Positions 19,916-27,676 of a stretch of 50,290 bases of DNA are shown here, in pieces. The notes under the pieces were generated by a model. The model was not told the DNA's origin and did not search any database. It saw only the letters and a program-made list of their open reading frames with translations. The position numbers and the translations under genes were made by a program. How positions within the stretch are numbered: the first letter of the stretch is position 1; each line of letters opens with the position of its first letter. The stretch comes from Bacillus infantis (GTDB lineage Bacteria > Bacillota > Bacilli > Bacillales > Cytobacillaceae), in contig NZ_JAIVAP010000030.1 in NCBI RefSeq assembly GCF_020171945.1, positions 1 to 50,290 on the forward strand, in the 5' to 3' direction.

Positions 19916-20854
19916 ATGGATTCCATCATTTTGATTACTGTTATACTTTGTTGGCTGACGCTAGTCCTCGGATTAATTAACCTTTACCAGTTTGCCAAAA
20001 GAAAGGAAGTTTTAAAGCTTCATATTGATGAAATTGCCGCTTCCTCTGCGTTCGACGTTTCCAAGAAGACGAGTGGATCCGAAAAAATTATCACTTTCTT
20101 AGCGAGATATGCTGACGATTTTTCTACTATTGGTGAGAGAGTGAACTTATTAAGCGAATCAGCTGAAATTCAAACACTCCTTAGGAAAGCAGGCAATCCA
20201 TTTGAGATGACAGTTGGCCGCTTTCAAGGTTTTAAAATTGTATGTGTGATTATAGGGTTCATTGCTGGATTGTTCGCGGTATTACTAGGGCTTCCTTTAT
20301 CCAATATAGCGTTTGTAACACTTCCTATCTTTGGCTTCTTCGTTCCTATACTCCTGGTCCGTTCAAAGGCAAAAAAACGACAGCAGCAGTTAAGGAGTGA
20401 TCTGCCAGATTTTCTGGATACCGTTAGCGTGAGCTTGCAAGCGGGCTCCAATCTGGATAGTGCTTTAAAGGAAGTCATTAAATATTTTTCAGGCCCAATA
20501 AAAGAGGAGTTCTCCATATTCCTGCAGGAGATCGACTTAGGGGTTCCGAGGGAAAAAGCCTATGGAGGCCTGCTCGAAAGAAATGACAACGAAGAGTTTC
20601 AAAGTTTTATAAAGTCATTAATTCAAGCGACGAGATTGGGAGTTCCGATGGCCTCTACATTAAAAAGCCAGGCGGAGGATATCAGGAAAATCAGCTTGGA
20701 GCAGGTGAAAGAAAAGGCAGCAAAAGCATCGCCTAAAGTTACAATGATCACATCATTCATCATTGCTCCATTAATCATGCTGCTGATTATCGGGCTGGTG
20801 CTGCTGAATATGATTTACGGTGAAAATAGTCTGTTACAGTTCTTCACCACGTAG
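19916..20854 (+). CDS. tadC: TadC, inner-membrane platform protein
   Basis: Second T2SSF platform protein, 312 residues, starting three bases after tadB stops. The membrane topology repeats that of TadB. The T2SSF domain holds LPDFLDTVSVSLQAGSNLDS and FIKSLIQATRLGVPMASTLK, and the C-terminal helix IIAPLIMLLIIGLVLLNM anchors it. It pairs with TadB. Confidence 0.92.
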   Translation: MDSIILITVILCWLTLVLGLINLYQFAKRKEVLKLHIDEIAASSAFDVSKKTSGSEKIITFLARYADDFSTIGERVNLLSESAEIQTLLRKAGNPFEMTVGRFQGFKIVCVIIGFIAGLFAVLLGLPLSNIAFVTLPIFGFFVPILLVRSKAKKRQQQLRSDLPDFLDTVSVSLQAGSNLDSALKEVIKYFSGPIKEEFSIFLQEIDLGVPREKAYGGLLERNDNEEFQSFIKSLIQATRLGVPMASTLKSQAEDIRKISLEQVKEKAAKASPKVTMITSFIIAPLIMLLIIGLVLLNMIYGENSLLQFFTT

Positions 20855-20855
20855 T

Positions 20856-20926
20856 ATCCTTAATGCCGAAACTTGGAAGGGGTGATGCCGAAAATTATTC
20901 GTTCCGGATGAATGTGTACTAAGGAT
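20856..20926 (+). promoter_or_regulatory. Possible structured spacer between tadC and flp
   Basis: The spacer holds the inverted pair ATCCTTA/TAAGGAT enclosing a direct repeat ATGCCGAAA at 20863-20871 and 20885-20893. It has no T-tract, so it is not a terminator. It could form an RNA fold that protects or sets the level of the downstream pilin message. No known riboswitch pattern was recognised. Confidence 0.3.
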
Positions 20927-20960
20927 TTAATAGATAATTAAAAATTAGGAGGAATTTATA

Positions 20961-21191
20961 ATGAAAACGATGTTAACAAAAATGAACAATTGTGTGATTG
21001 GGCTATATGCGAATGCAAAAAGCAAGGTTCAAAATGAAGCAGGTGTTTCAACAATTGAATGGGTTGGACTGGCAGCAGTTGTTGTAGCATTAATGTTTGC
21101 AGTTGCCGGAGCGATGAGTGGACAGGGAAGCGGACTCGCAGGTGCTATCGTTGGGAAAATCTCAGATATGATCGAGTCAATTGGGAACTAA
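20961..21191 (+). CDS. flp: Flp-type pilin
   Basis: Major pilin candidate, 76 residues. The prepilin peptidase site is G28 followed by VSTIEW, with the conserved glutamate at +5 (E33), and then the hydrophobic stretch WVGLAAVVVALMFAVAGAM. The mature part would be 48 residues. The leader of 28 residues is long for a Flp pilin. TAGGAGGAAT lies at ideal distance from the ATG, suggesting strong translation. Only one Flp gene is present. Confidence 0.93.
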   Translation: MKTMLTKMNNCVIGLYANAKSKVQNEAGVSTIEWVGLAAVVVALMFAVAGAMSGQGSGLAGAIVGKISDMIESIGN

Positions 21192-21220
21192 TTTTGTTTT
21201 AGTAAGCTTGGAGGACATCT

Positions 21221-22591
21221 ATGCGTAAATTATCAAGAATTCTCTTTGCTCCTCTTCTCATTGGGAGTATCATTTCCGGGTGCTCCGCAAGCGGAGGAGA
21301 AGATGATAAGCAGGTTCAAAAACAAGAAGTCGAGAAAGAGAAGGCTGATGCTGATCAGGCTGTTGGCAATGCTGACAACCCGACAAAGCTTGAAAGTCCT
21401 CCTTTGCCCGTATCATTGGAGGAAATCTTCTCTTATCCTGAGGGATCCTTTTCCAGTGAGGATTTAAGCATAGACACTGCAGATACAGAGGCTGCGTTGA
21501 ATGCAGTTCCTGCAGTGCCAGAAGATGCATCTGATGAAGAGGTTAAAGAGGTATTTGGTTACCTGTATTCTCTGTACAAAATGGAATATCAGGACCCAAG
21601 GGCTATCATGGATTCAGCATCTGAGGTGGAAGGACCTGAATCAGAGGGCGGATCCCAGGAATCACCCGCCAGTTTTAATGTTGAGATTGTCCTGGATGCC
21701 AGCGGAAGTATGGCTAATAAACTAGGTTCCAAGACCCGGATGGAATTAGCGAAAGAATCTATAAAAGAATTTGCTTCTTCCCTCCCTGAAGAAGCAAATA
21801 TAAGTTTAAGAGTATATGGGCATAAAGGAACAGGATCAGATTCAGATAAAAAAATGTCCTGCTCATCCAATGAGCTGGTGTATTCGCCCCAGCCTTATAT
21901 TGAAGGTGAACTGAACAGTGCACTGGATAAATTCAATCCAGCGGGCTGGACGCCGCTTGCACAGTCCCTGATAGAAGCCCAAAAGGATTTGTCCCAGTTT
22001 GAAGGGCAGGATAATAAGAATATGGTTTATGTAGTCAGTGACGGGATTGAGACATGCGGCGGTAATCCAGTAGAGGCTGCAAAAAATCTGAAAGATTCCG
22101 GTGTAGCCCCTGTTGTCAATATCATTGGATTTGATGTTAAGGGGAAGGATCAGCAGCAGCTGGAGGAAGTAGCAAAAGCTGCAGGAGGCACCTATCAGAA
22201 TGTTACCAGCCAGCAGCAGCTCAATAATGAGCTGAATAAGGCTGTAGAGGAGTCCTTAAAATGGCGGACCTGGTATTACGAAGAACGAATGAATTCCCTG
22301 GAAGACTTCAATTCTCAGAAACTGGATATCCGTTCCATTAAGAACGACTGGGTGAAGAATCATAATATTGAAAAGGCAAAAATCACGACATCATTAAGTC
22401 AAATAAAGCAAAAGGGCAAAATAACTGATGAGCAGCTTTCGCAATTAACTGACTTCAGAGATGACTATTACAAAAGCCAAAGGGAAGTAATTGATGATTT
22501 GGCAAACGTATTAATTGATGCAAAACAATCTGATATGGAAAGTATTAGGCAGCAAATAGATGAATTATATGAAAAAAATGTATCCAATTAA
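21221..22591 (+). CDS. VWA-domain lipoprotein in the pilus locus
   Basis: Surface lipoprotein of 456 residues. The lipobox ISGC ends at C21. An acidic linker leads to a von Willebrand factor A domain (about residues 152-335) with an intact MIDAS: DASGS at 159-163, GWTPLAQ (threonine) and VVSDGIETCGG (aspartate). Cysteines in KMSCSSNE and ETCGG could form a disulphide. The C-terminal 120 residues are charged and helical. Such domains bind ligands through a metal ion, so adhesion or pilus anchoring is plausible. Many TadG proteins carry a VWA domain; here it is separate. A paralogue lies at 36613-38043. Confidence 0.85.
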   Translation: MRKLSRILFAPLLIGSIISGCSASGGEDDKQVQKQEVEKEKADADQAVGNADNPTKLESPPLPVSLEEIFSYPEGSFSSEDLSIDTADTEAALNAVPAVPEDASDEEVKEVFGYLYSLYKMEYQDPRAIMDSASEVEGPESEGGSQESPASFNVEIVLDASGSMANKLGSKTRMELAKESIKEFASSLPEEANISLRVYGHKGTGSDSDKKMSCSSNELVYSPQPYIEGELNSALDKFNPAGWTPLAQSLIEAQKDLSQFEGQDNKNMVYVVSDGIETCGGNPVEAAKNLKDSGVAPVVNIIGFDVKGKDQQQLEEVAKAAGGTYQNVTSQQQLNNELNKAVEESLKWRTWYYEERMNSLEDFNSQKLDIRSIKNDWVKNHNIEKAKITTSLSQIKQKGKITDEQLSQLTDFRDDYYKSQREVIDDLANVLIDAKQSDMESIRQQIDELYEKNVSN

Positions 22592-22615
22592 ACAGCAAAG
22601 AGGGGGGGGCGCATT

Positions 22616-23002
22616 GTGAAAAAGCTGAAAAGTGAACGGGGCTCGGCCACCATTGAATTCCTCGCAATGGTGCCCCTTGTTTTGTTGATATTGATGATTT
22701 TTGTTCAATTTCTGGTAGCAGGATACGCCGTCATGGTGGCTCAGTCTGCAGTGAATGAGGCAGCCAAGGTTTATTCAACCTCAGGAGATATGGGCGAAGC
22801 TAATATTGCAGCAAGTACTGTCTTATCTAACGCAGGAGGGAATCTTAATTTCAACGGAGTCGCTAAAAGCGGAGGAGACGGCAAGAACTTTACACTTACA
22901 CTCAATGTGGATCTAAGACTGATTTTTATTCCTGAAAAATATACGGGATCGATGCCGAATATATCATTTGCCAGGTCGATCAATGGCAGGGTGATGGATT
23001 AA
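22616..23002 (+). CDS. tadE: TadE-like pseudopilin
   Basis: Protein of 128 residues with a type IV pilin-like N-terminus: RG9|SATIEFLAMVPLVLL with glutamate at +5 of the predicted mature form, then one membrane helix. The rest is a small extracytoplasmic domain. TadE pseudopilins are processed by the prepilin peptidase and are needed for pilus assembly. Translation starts at GTG behind a run of G residues. The stop codon is directly followed by the next gene's start. Confidence 0.85.
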   Translation: MKKLKSERGSATIEFLAMVPLVLLILMIFVQFLVAGYAVMVAQSAVNEAAKVYSTSGDMGEANIAASTVLSNAGGNLNFNGVAKSGGDGKNFTLTLNVDLRLIFIPEKYTGSMPNISFARSINGRVMD

Positions 23003-23656
23003 GTGGAACACTTGAATAATGAAAAAGGCAATACTACTTTATTTATGATTAGTTTTTTTGGGATTTTTGCCCTGATGTTTATGATGATTGCAAACTTTGC
23101 AAATGTACTAATTGAAAAGCAGCATGCTTCGAATAATGCCGAACAGGCAAGCCTTGTAGCATCAGGGATTATATTGGAGGCTCTTAATACAGCGATATCT
23201 GAATACGATAAAGAGGTTATTAGACGCCTTCTGGAAGATCCGGATTTGGACCTTGAGAAGCTGCGGGAAAAGGTTGACGATGAAATTAATGCCTTGCCAG
23301 CGGACTACAAGCAATATGAAAAGAAACATATTGCAATTAATAATGTCCTCAAACGAGAACTTCCAGGCAATGGGCTGCTTCAAGAAAAGGTTTTGGCTGA
23401 ATTAACTAATGCGGAGAGTCAAATCCCCTATGAAGTCGGCGCAAATATTTCGGGAAATAATGGAAAGGTTGAAGAAACAGCCATCTTCCTAAACGATAAA
23501 AACAGGATCGAGGTAGAAACCTCTACACGATATAAGGCAGTAAAGTTCGACGAGTATTTTTCTGAAAATCAGCGTTACATCAAACAAAGAGGGCAGGGCC
23601 CAAGTTTTGATTTTGCAGAAGCTATGAGTTGGAGTCTTAATCTGTCGCCACTTTAA
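23003..23656 (+). CDS. TadG-like (TadE/TadF family) pilus assembly protein lacking VWA
   Basis: Protein of 217 residues with a short N-terminus ending NNEKGNTTLF, one membrane helix (about residues 11-36) and an alpha-helical outside part containing KQHASNNAEQASLVASG. This start is typical of TadG-like Flp assembly proteins. It lacks the glutamate at +5, so processing is uncertain, and it lacks the large VWA part of classical TadG. Translation starts at GTG with no gap after tadE, so coupling is likely. Confidence 0.7.
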   Translation: MEHLNNEKGNTTLFMISFFGIFALMFMMIANFANVLIEKQHASNNAEQASLVASGIILEALNTAISEYDKEVIRRLLEDPDLDLEKLREKVDDEINALPADYKQYEKKHIAINNVLKRELPGNGLLQEKVLAELTNAESQIPYEVGANISGNNGKVEETAIFLNDKNRIEVETSTRYKAVKFDEYFSENQRYIKQRGQGPSFDFAEAMSWSLNLSPL

Positions 23657-23675
23657 AAAGATTGGAGGGTAAAAA

Positions 23676-24959
23676 ATGAAGAGTGTCAAAAGGATATTTG
23701 TTTCCCTTATGGCATTGGCAGTGCTATTTTTCATGAACCCCGGATTTCTGGCTATAAATGCTTATGCCTGGGAAACGTGGAACTCAAATCCTGGCTGGAA
23801 TAACAACCCAACCTGGAGCAGTCCTGGCTGGGAGAGCTCTCCTGAATGGACAAATCCCGGATGGGAGACAGCACCTGAATGGCAAACAAAGCCAGACTGG
23901 ACCAAACCTGCATGGGAAACAGCACCTGAATGGCAAACAAAGCCAGACTGGACCAAACCTGCATGGGAGACAGCACCTGAATGGAACACCAAACCGTGGG
24001 AAACTAAGCCAGAGTGGAATTCAGGTCCTGGCAGTAATAACCCAAATGGGCCTTCCGGCAACCCGAATGGAAACAATCCAGGAAGCAATCCCAGCAACCC
24101 TTCAACAGTGCCTGGCGGCAGCACCAACAATCCCCCGCCTGGTCCGCCTTACAGCCAAGACTATAAAAACCCCGGATTGGAAACACTTGACCAGCTGAAT
24201 CAGACAAAAAACCCACCGTCAAATAAAAGTAATCAGCCTGAAGATCCTTTCCTAACTGTCAATCCTCCAGATCCTTATAATGTCCTAAAATATTCTGCGA
24301 AAGATATAGTAGGTGGAACTATTAATCTGGCAGATAAAGTTGTGAGAGGGAATGAGCTGGAGCTTAAAGATTATCTGGACTATAAAAAAGGTCTCGCGGT
24401 TAATGGTTTTAAGACATTAACAAAGGGAGATCCTACTTTAGATGCCATCCATGATTCTCATTCAATATATAAAAGTTCAAAGGATCTTTATCAAAAGGCT
24501 AAAACCTTCGATGAGTTCAGGAAAATTAACGACCTGAAAAAAGCTGGAGATATTATAGAGGCAGCGGAAAAATTCGATGATCTATACCGGGCCGGTAAAA
24601 CCTTTACTCCAGGGAATGCTATTGTTTCGGCTGTAACACTGCCCTTTGCTGTCAATGATACAGTGAATAACGTTAAGAAATTCAATAGTGCCGGTACATC
24701 AGAAGAGAAAACCGCAGCAGCCTGGGATCTTGTGGGCAATTCCGGAGAAATTATAACAGGTCTAGCCCCGGCAGTGGCACTGATTCCAGGAGCGCAGCCG
24801 ATTGCTGCTGGAATGGTTGTTGTAGGCGGCGTATTAAGTCTTGCGAGCCTTGGGCATAAAATGTATAGAAACAGAGAGAAAATTGTCAAAGATGTCAAAA
24901 AGAAGTTTAATAAAGCAAAAGATACGGTAAAAGGTTTCTTCAAGTCAGTGTTTGGATAA
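23676..24959 (+). CDS. Secreted tryptophan-repeat protein, function unknown
   Basis: Exported protein of 427 residues. A signal peptide ends at AYA31. Residues 32-115 hold about 17 tryptophans in a repeating W-x(2-3)-P-x-W pattern, including two exact and one partial copy of a 17-residue unit (WETAPEWQTKPDWTKPA, from residue 63). A Pro/Gly/Asn linker (about 116-165) follows. The C-terminal part (about 200-427) is helical with Lys/Asp-rich segments and one glycine-rich hydrophobic stretch (LAPAVALIPGAQPIAAGMVV). That layout recalls secreted toxins and surface effectors, but no catalytic motif is seen. It is in line with the pilus genes after a GGAGGG site. Not recognised as any named family. 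Confidence 0.8.
   Translation: MKSVKRIFVSLMALAVLFFMNPGFLAINAYAWETWNSNPGWNNNPTWSSPGWESSPEWTNPGWETAPEWQTKPDWTKPAWETAPEWQTKPDWTKPAWETAPEWNTKPWETKPEWNSGPGSNNPNGPSGNPNGNNPGSNPSNPSTVPGGSTNNPPPGPPYSQDYKNPGLETLDQLNQTKNPPSNKSNQPEDPFLTVNPPDPYNVLKYSAKDIVGGTINLADKVVRGNELELKDYLDYKKGLAVNGFKTLTKGDPTLDAIHDSHSIYKSSKDLYQKAKTFDEFRKINDLKKAGDIIEAAEKFDDLYRAGKTFTPGNAIVSAVTLPFAVNDTVNNVKKFNSAGTSEEKTAAAWDLVGNSGEIITGLAPAVALIPGAQPIAAGMVVVGGVLSLASLGHKMYRNREKIVKDVKKKFNKAKDTVKGFFKSVFG
23862..23984 (+). repeat. 51-bp in-frame tandem repeat
   Basis: Units begin at 23862, 23913 and 23964. The first two are almost identical at DNA level and the third matches for about 20 bases before diverging. Each encodes 17 residues with three tryptophans. 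High DNA identity suggests recent expansion by slippage or recombination, so copy number may vary between strains. Confidence 0.92.
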
Positions 24960-24971
24960 TGAGGTGCAGAT

Positions 24972-25841
24972 ATGATTAATGTAAAGCCAACAAAAGAACA
25001 TATTAAAAACATAAAGAAACACAAAAAGTTTTTGGAAAAGTGGGACATGTGGGACTTTGCCTACTATGACGGCAGCACATACTATTTTATGACTGCCTAT
25101 AATTCAATAACCGGTGGCATCACCGGTTATTTGATTTTAAATGAAAATGGTGATGAAGTGCCTTACAGTCTGGCAAAGGAGCCTGCCTATTATCTGATCA
25201 GTTATAACACATTGGTGCATAACACCATTAATGGCATTGCACCGCGAATGAATGAGAATATGAAGCCTCATGAGGACATGATTGAGCTTTTGAATACCCA
25301 TAAAGCCGAGCTCGTTCAACAGGATCCGGGATTAAGCGGAGCTATAGACCAAATAATCGACTATACCCAGAAGAATATCCAGGAAGCATCTTATGTAAGA
25401 GATATCGTCTATACTTTGGGCGGCTATCAAAGAGAAGTAACCAGAGAAAGAGGATACTTTGACAAGGATTTTTTGGGAGTAATGGAAAATGAATTCGGGC
25501 GATACAGCGAAATTAAATATACGTACGGCATTAGGGAGCGTAAAATGCAGCCGGAGTATCAAAGGATGTATCGTCTTCTGGATTCAGGGAAAGTCACGGC
25601 ACCAAAATTGAAAAGCCTATTAAAGGCTGCTATTGAGACAAATGAAAAAGAGCTTGAGAGATCCATGTCAACCTATGAGAAGGATTCTGAGGGAGTTTCT
25701 CTAGATATCGACATAAATAATATAAAAGAATCTCTAAGTCAAAATAGGTCGGCTCAGGGCGAAAAAGATTTCGAAAAAACATCAGCACTGCTAATAAGAA
25801 ATCATAAATCAGGAGAGGCCCATGAAAAAAATCTTCTCTAA
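24972..25841 (+). CDS. Uncharacterised two-domain protein next to the pilus locus
   Basis: Cytoplasmic-looking protein of 289 residues without signal peptide. Residues about 25-80 show a beta-rich pattern (FAYYDGSTYYFMTAYNS, then GYLILNENGDEVPYS) reminiscent of small substrate-binding or PepSY-like folds, which I cannot confirm. Residues about 150-289 form a helical domain (YQREVTRERGYFDKDFL, KVTAPKLKSLLKAAIETNEK) that recurs, at roughly 60 percent identity by eye, in the truncated gene at 27677-28294. GAGGTG lies five bases before ATG. It overlaps the next gene by 20 bases. Confidence 0.75.
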   Translation: MINVKPTKEHIKNIKKHKKFLEKWDMWDFAYYDGSTYYFMTAYNSITGGITGYLILNENGDEVPYSLAKEPAYYLISYNTLVHNTINGIAPRMNENMKPHEDMIELLNTHKAELVQQDPGLSGAIDQIIDYTQKNIQEASYVRDIVYTLGGYQREVTRERGYFDKDFLGVMENEFGRYSEIKYTYGIRERKMQPEYQRMYRLLDSGKVTAPKLKSLLKAAIETNEKELERSMSTYEKDSEGVSLDIDINNIKESLSQNRSAQGEKDFEKTSALLIRNHKSGEAHEKNLL

Positions 25842-26499
25842 TTCATTCAGCCTGTATGCACAAGAATTTTATAAACTTATTTTTCTGTCGCTGCTTACCT
25901 ATGTTCCGCTGCTGTTGGCACATGCACTCATTGTCAACTATATTTATGAGCAAACGCTGTATACTGCCTATCCTAACTTAATAGGAGATGTAGCCAATGG
26001 TGTTTTTATGCTGATATTCTTGACTATAGCGCAAATTCCTTTTATCAAATATACCTTACTTGAGGATGAGGGAGAGGAAAACCTGTTGAAAAAAGCTATT
26101 TCCTTCTCTCTTGAAAAGGCGATCCCGGTTTATCTTTTTGCCTGCCTTTACTCTCTGCTGATTTTTATTGGAGGACTTTTCTTTGTCTTGCCTGGATTAG
26201 CAGTATTGCTGCTGTTTTACTTTGTGCCTTACTTTTTTACTGATAGCGTGAAAAGTTTTAAAGTTGCCATCAAGAAATCAGTAAGCTTTATGAAGAAAAA
26301 TTTCTTCAAGGCGTTTTTCTTAATTATCCTGCTTTCTTTTACTCAATTGTTTTTTGAAAATGTTTTGATAACCCTTTTGACTTTTTATACAGATGTATAT
26401 TTCACACTACTTATTGTAAAAATTCTGCTTCTTATGCTGCTGCTTCCACTGCAGACTATCATTGTGACCAATCTATATAATGAGTGGAAGGCAGTCTAA
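25822..26499 (+). CDS. Uncharacterised multi-pass membrane protein
   Basis: Protein of 225 residues with about six hydrophobic helices, including LIFLSLLTYVPLLLAHAL near the N-terminus and ILLLMLLLPLQTIIVTNL near the C-terminus. The layout is like integral membrane proteins with paired helices and glycerophosphodiester-esterase-type membrane domains, but no motif identifies it. Its start overlaps the preceding gene, with AGGAGAGG upstream, so the two proteins are probably made together. Confidence 0.75.
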   Translation: MKKIFSNSFSLYAQEFYKLIFLSLLTYVPLLLAHALIVNYIYEQTLYTAYPNLIGDVANGVFMLIFLTIAQIPFIKYTLLEDEGEENLLKKAISFSLEKAIPVYLFACLYSLLIFIGGLFFVLPGLAVLLLFYFVPYFFTDSVKSFKVAIKKSVSFMKKNFFKAFFLIILLSFTQLFFENVLITLLTFYTDVYFTLLIVKILLLMLLLPLQTIIVTNLYNEWKAV

Positions 26500-26520
26500 C
26501 GATTCATAGTTAAGAAAGGG

Positions 26521-26727
26521 ATGGGGAAAATCGTTTCAAAAAAAGAAAGAAAGTGGAAATGGATTTATCTATTGAGCATGGTGTTTATCTATCTTATATA
26601 CATTCCCGCATTCTTATTAGATTGGCTAGTGTTGGATGGGAAGTTGCCTCTAATACCCCTGTTTATAGGAGCAGTCTTTCCTTTTATGAGGAAGAATCAC
26701 CTTAAGAAAATAAGATTTGAGAACTAA
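26521..26727 (+). CDS. Small two-helix membrane protein
   Basis: Sixty-eight residues: a basic N-terminus (KKERKWKW), two membrane helices (about 14-35 and 40-56) and a basic tail. The stretch AAGAAAGGG sits directly against the ATG, too close for a normal ribosome site, so initiation may depend on the gene 21 bases upstream. It ends just before a terminator that closes the pilus-linked transcript. Function unknown. Confidence 0.55.
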   Translation: MGKIVSKKERKWKWIYLLSMVFIYLIYIPAFLLDWLVLDGKLPLIPLFIGAVFPFMRKNHLKKIRFEN

Positions 26728-26743
26728 TGATATAAGCGCAAAT

Positions 26744-26780
26744 AAATAAGACCCGGAATATTAAATCCCGGGTTTTATTT
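26744..26780 (+). terminator. Terminator behind the small membrane protein gene
   Basis: Stem AAATAAGACCCGG/CCGGGTTTTATTT (one G-T pair) with an 11-base loop. It probably ends the long transcript that starts with cpaB. Confidence 0.75.
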
Positions 26781-26844
26781 AATGGCTTTTTTATAAAAAT
26801 AGTCGGGAATTTGAAGCGAAAATATAGTGAAAGGGGATATGCCG

Positions 26845-27645
26845 ATGCTCGACTATAAAAAACTGCCAGACCATATCAAAAAAGTAGCCAAAGAATACGA
26901 CCCCTCCAGCAACAGGATCGACTGCCTGCCTTCAAAATTTCATTATAATGGGCAAATATACTACGCGATAAGCTACTATCCAACCCTTCAGGACCTTTAT
27001 ATCAGGGAGGATGGCTCCGTCCCTCCTTACGAAGAAGTGAAACGGGCAACTCTCATTGTCCATGTCTATCAGACTGCAGGCGCAACTATAGTCACAACCG
27101 GAGCAGAGTGGGCGCTGTCACCTTCAGCCAAACTGTACCGTAGATGGGAAAAAGTCCTCACATCGCTGAAGAGCAAGCTTCAAGCCATTGCTCCTCCAGA
27201 AATTATGGAAAGCATAAACCACTGCCTGGACTCTGCCAAAAGATTAAGGGAAGACCAGGATATCATTTTTAACAGCGTCGAAAAAGGAACAGACCTTCTG
27301 GTAGAGGCCAATGATACAGAGATCGTAACAGAGGAAACCCAACAGCAAGTAAGAGCCTGTGTGGTGGAAATGGTAAGGGCAGCCGTCCGTAAAAATGATG
27401 AGCAGCTTAAGACGGAAAGAGATCGTAAGGAAATTTTAGCCTACCTACATACCGTATTTTTCAAAAAGCCATCTCTCCTTCTGGATTATATCTGGTTCAT
27501 GAGAAATGAACCTAAAATGCTGAGCAGCGATTCTGAAACAGGGAGGGAGATGCCTGAGCTCAGGGAAATGGTGAAGGAAGATACTCCAGTGGATGAGCTG
27601 GATAATAAGGAAGATCTTTATAGGCTTCTGATGAATCCGAAGTGA
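26845..27645 (+). CDS. Uncharacterised protein, distant relative of the 24972 gene
   Basis: Protein of 266 residues from the ATG eight bases after AAAGGGG; an ATG two codons earlier is too close to that site. The N-terminal part (FHYNGQIYYAISYYPTLQDL, YIREDGSVPPYEEVKRA) follows the same pattern as residues 25-80 of the protein at 24972. The middle is helical (about residues 90-200) and the C-terminus is acidic. No membrane segment or known catalytic motif. Likely a diverged duplicate that kept the N-terminal domain. Confidence 0.7.
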   Translation: MLDYKKLPDHIKKVAKEYDPSSNRIDCLPSKFHYNGQIYYAISYYPTLQDLYIREDGSVPPYEEVKRATLIVHVYQTAGATIVTTGAEWALSPSAKLYRRWEKVLTSLKSKLQAIAPPEIMESINHCLDSAKRLREDQDIIFNSVEKGTDLLVEANDTEIVTEETQQQVRACVVEMVRAAVRKNDEQLKTERDRKEILAYLHTVFFKKPSLLLDYIWFMRNEPKMLSSDSETGREMPELREMVKEDTPVDELDNKEDLYRLLMNPK

Positions 27646-27676
27646 TTTGAGAATCGTACGATCTGGCTATATATAA

